This document shows positions 62,904-64,000 of a DNA stretch of 64,000 nt, one piece after another. A program made the translations under genes and the position numbers. Position 1 is the first letter of the stretch, and every line of letters starts with the position of its first letter. Source of the stretch: Geminocystis sp. M7585_C2015_104 (GTDB lineage: Bacteria > Cyanobacteriota > Cyanobacteriia > Cyanobacteriales > Cyanobacteriaceae); NCBI GenBank assembly GCA_015295805.1, contig DVEF01000089.1:48574-112573 (forward strand). The letters run 5' to 3'. The notes under the pieces were generated by a model. It was not told the origin of the DNA and did no database searches. It was given only the letters and a program-made list of their open reading frames with translations.

Positions 62904-63653
62904 TTACAAAAGTAGTTTGGTGAGACTGCGGGAAAACAAATGGCGGCGGTTAATCTTGTGGGTCACCTCAGAAAGTGGCAGACAACGGAAGTTGTGACCA
63001 TTACCGTCCACCTGATATACAAGAGAGTTATCCAAATCCAGGGCAGTGAGTCTGCCAAGGGGGACATGATATACGCCAGTGTCAATACCTAGCCAACCCT
63101 CTCCCTGGGCGATATCCCCTGGTTTTAGGCCATTAAAGGTAAAGGTGATGGTATGTCCTACAATGATAGTCTTGTCGGGGAAGTAGGGTTTCTCGATACA
63201 GTGGAATTCCTGACGAATCCAACAAAATTGAGCCTGGGATTGTTTGCTAATGGGCAAATTGGGGTGAACACCGGCATGGACTAACCAAAAATCCCCCAAG
63301 TCTATATACAGGGGGAGGGTTTTAAACCATTCAATGTGTTCGGGGGGTGGTACTTTTTGACCGTAACTGGCCACTGTGGCATTTCCGCCGTTGCGCAACC
63401 ATGTTTGGAAGGCTATGGGATTTATGGTTTTGCCTCCTAGGGAGTCTAGTAACATTATCTCGTGGTTGCCGAGGATACAATAATGGTTATTTTCCTTCAC
63501 AAATTCCACCACCCTGGCTACTTCAGGCCCCCGGTCGATCAAATCTCCAAGGAAATAGAGGGTGTCACTATGGGAGGGGCTGATTTTGTCCAAAAGGGCA
63601 CAAACCGCCCTGTAGTGTCCATGAACGTCCCCAAATACTATTCTCCTGCCCAT
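62904..63653 (-). CDS. PPP-family metallophosphatase
   Basis: 249-residue calcineurin-like phosphoesterase of the PPP type (serine/threonine phosphatase or ApaH-like). All metal motifs are intact: FGDVHGHYRAVCALLDKI, FLGDLIDRGPEVARVVEF, CILGNHEIMLLD, and the later His in WLVHAGVHPNLP and IIVGHTITFTFNG. Whether it acts on phosphoproteins or dinucleoside polyphosphates cannot be decided. Length fits bacterial PrpA/B-like enzymes. It is divergent from miaE and upstream of rpmB. Confidence 0.88.
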   Translation of the reverse strand: MGRRIVFGDVHGHYRAVCALLDKISPSHSDTLYFLGDLIDRGPEVARVVEFVKENNHYCILGNHEIMLLDSLGGKTINPIAFQTWLRNGGNATVASYGQKVPPPEHIEWFKTLPLYIDLGDFWLVHAGVHPNLPISKQSQAQFCWIRQEFHCIEKPYFPDKTIIVGHTITFTFNGLKPGDIAQGEGWLGIDTGVYHVPLGRLTALDLDNSLVYQVDGNGHNFRCLPLSEVTHKINRRHLFSRSLTKLLL

Positions 63654-63761
63654 TACTTTTGCCTATCAATGGTGGTTCATGCTTTTTCCTTGCCGGCTAC
63701 TATATCTAGTCTAACAGATGTAGTTTATCCTATTATATGTTGGCGGCCATCAAAGTATTCT

Positions 63762-64000
63762 ATGGCAGACATCAAACTGTTGCGGCAACCGACTAGTCCT
63801 CAATGGGTGGCACAGGCCCTAGCCAATCTGGACACTATCCTATTGGACCACTCCCACTGTGAGCGGAAAGCGGCTGGGGTGGCTATAAACTTGATGTTCC
63901 GTTATCCTAGCCACAAGGAATTGGTGTATCGTCTCACAGCTATTGCCAAGGAAGAATTAGAACACTTTGAAAAGGTGAATCAGTGGTTGGAGAGGAGGGG
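63762..64000 (+). CDS. miaE: tRNA-(ms2io6A)-hydroxylase MiaE, N-terminal part
   Basis: The first 79 codons of a diiron, ferritin-like protein, cut by the right edge. The start ADIKLLRQPTSPQWVAQALA and the segment ILLDHSHCERKAAGVAINLM with the first Glu ligand, followed by AIAKEELEHFEKVNQW (ExxH ligand pair), match MiaE-type hydroxylases, which hydroxylate the isopentenyl group of ms2i6A37 in tRNA. Cyanobacteria carry such a gene (known). The remaining ligands lie outside the window. Confidence 0.85.
   Translation, partial: MADIKLLRQPTSPQWVAQALANLDTILLDHSHCERKAAGVAINLMFRYPSHKELVYRLTAIAKEELEHFEKVNQWLERR

Overview
The window is chromosomal DNA from a cyanobacterium, probably a unicellular or chroococcalean one. 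The evidence is a flavodiiron protein of the Flv3 type, menD (phylloquinone route), a high-light-inducible protein, the plastid-conserved genes ycf35 and ycf46, a GNAT protein of the Ycf52/NSI type, a SpkB-type kinase with pentapeptide repeats, an SLH-OprB porin, DUF1823 and DUF1997 proteins, and cyanobacterial-type ClpB and MutS. Genes are dense, split between both strands in short operons, and overlaps of 1 to 14 bases are common. I see no insertion sequence, prophage or CRISPR array. This looks like core genome with some poorly described cyanobacterial genes.

Layout. 0-8.1 kb: a fragment of an unknown gene, then a minus-strand series SPFH protein, DUF1997 protein, fmt and mutS, preceded by glgP. 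8.4-11.5 kb: a plus-strand set of ABC-2 permease, soluble histidine kinase and pdxA. 11.5-14.5 kb: a minus-strand operon of a PAP-phosphatase-like enzyme, ktrB and ktrA. 14.6-20 kb: a methyltransferase, spkB, then ycf35, ycf46 and a ribbon-helix-helix protein. 20-25.5 kb: DUF1823, a cupin, transketolase, a small Mo-nitrogenase-C-domain protein, truB and a PepSY-like secreted protein. 25.5-29.4 kb: a 1.3-kilo-residue degenerate SF1 helicase-like protein ending in about 650 residues of Trp-rich helical repeats. 29.7-38.6 kb: porin, TerB/Mo-nitrogenase-C protein, flv3, menD, a membrane-anchored CHAT protease-like protein and ddl. 38.6-47.4 kb: hli (47 codons), MgtC, rsmG, sufE, a SNF2 helicase, a glycosyltransferase and a CsgG-like protein. 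47.4-56.4 kb: an outer-membrane barrel protein, a SpoIID protein, thrB, GNAT, tRNA-Pro(UGG) and clpB. 56.6-64 kb: an uncharacterised coiled-coil/VWA-lipoprotein pair, a NrdG-like radical SAM protein, a GT-B glycosyltransferase, two small conserved-looking proteins, rpmB, a PPP-type phosphatase and the start of miaE.

The least explained items are the repeat-tailed helicase-like protein, the VWA lipoprotein/coiled-coil pair, the CHAT protein with a Cys-rich tail after its membrane segment, the RHH-ycf46-ycf35 cluster, and two intergenic elements that look like small RNA genes (about 47.48 kb and 61.58 kb). No calculation or database search was possible. Family names rest on motifs recognised by eye, and residue positions are approximate.
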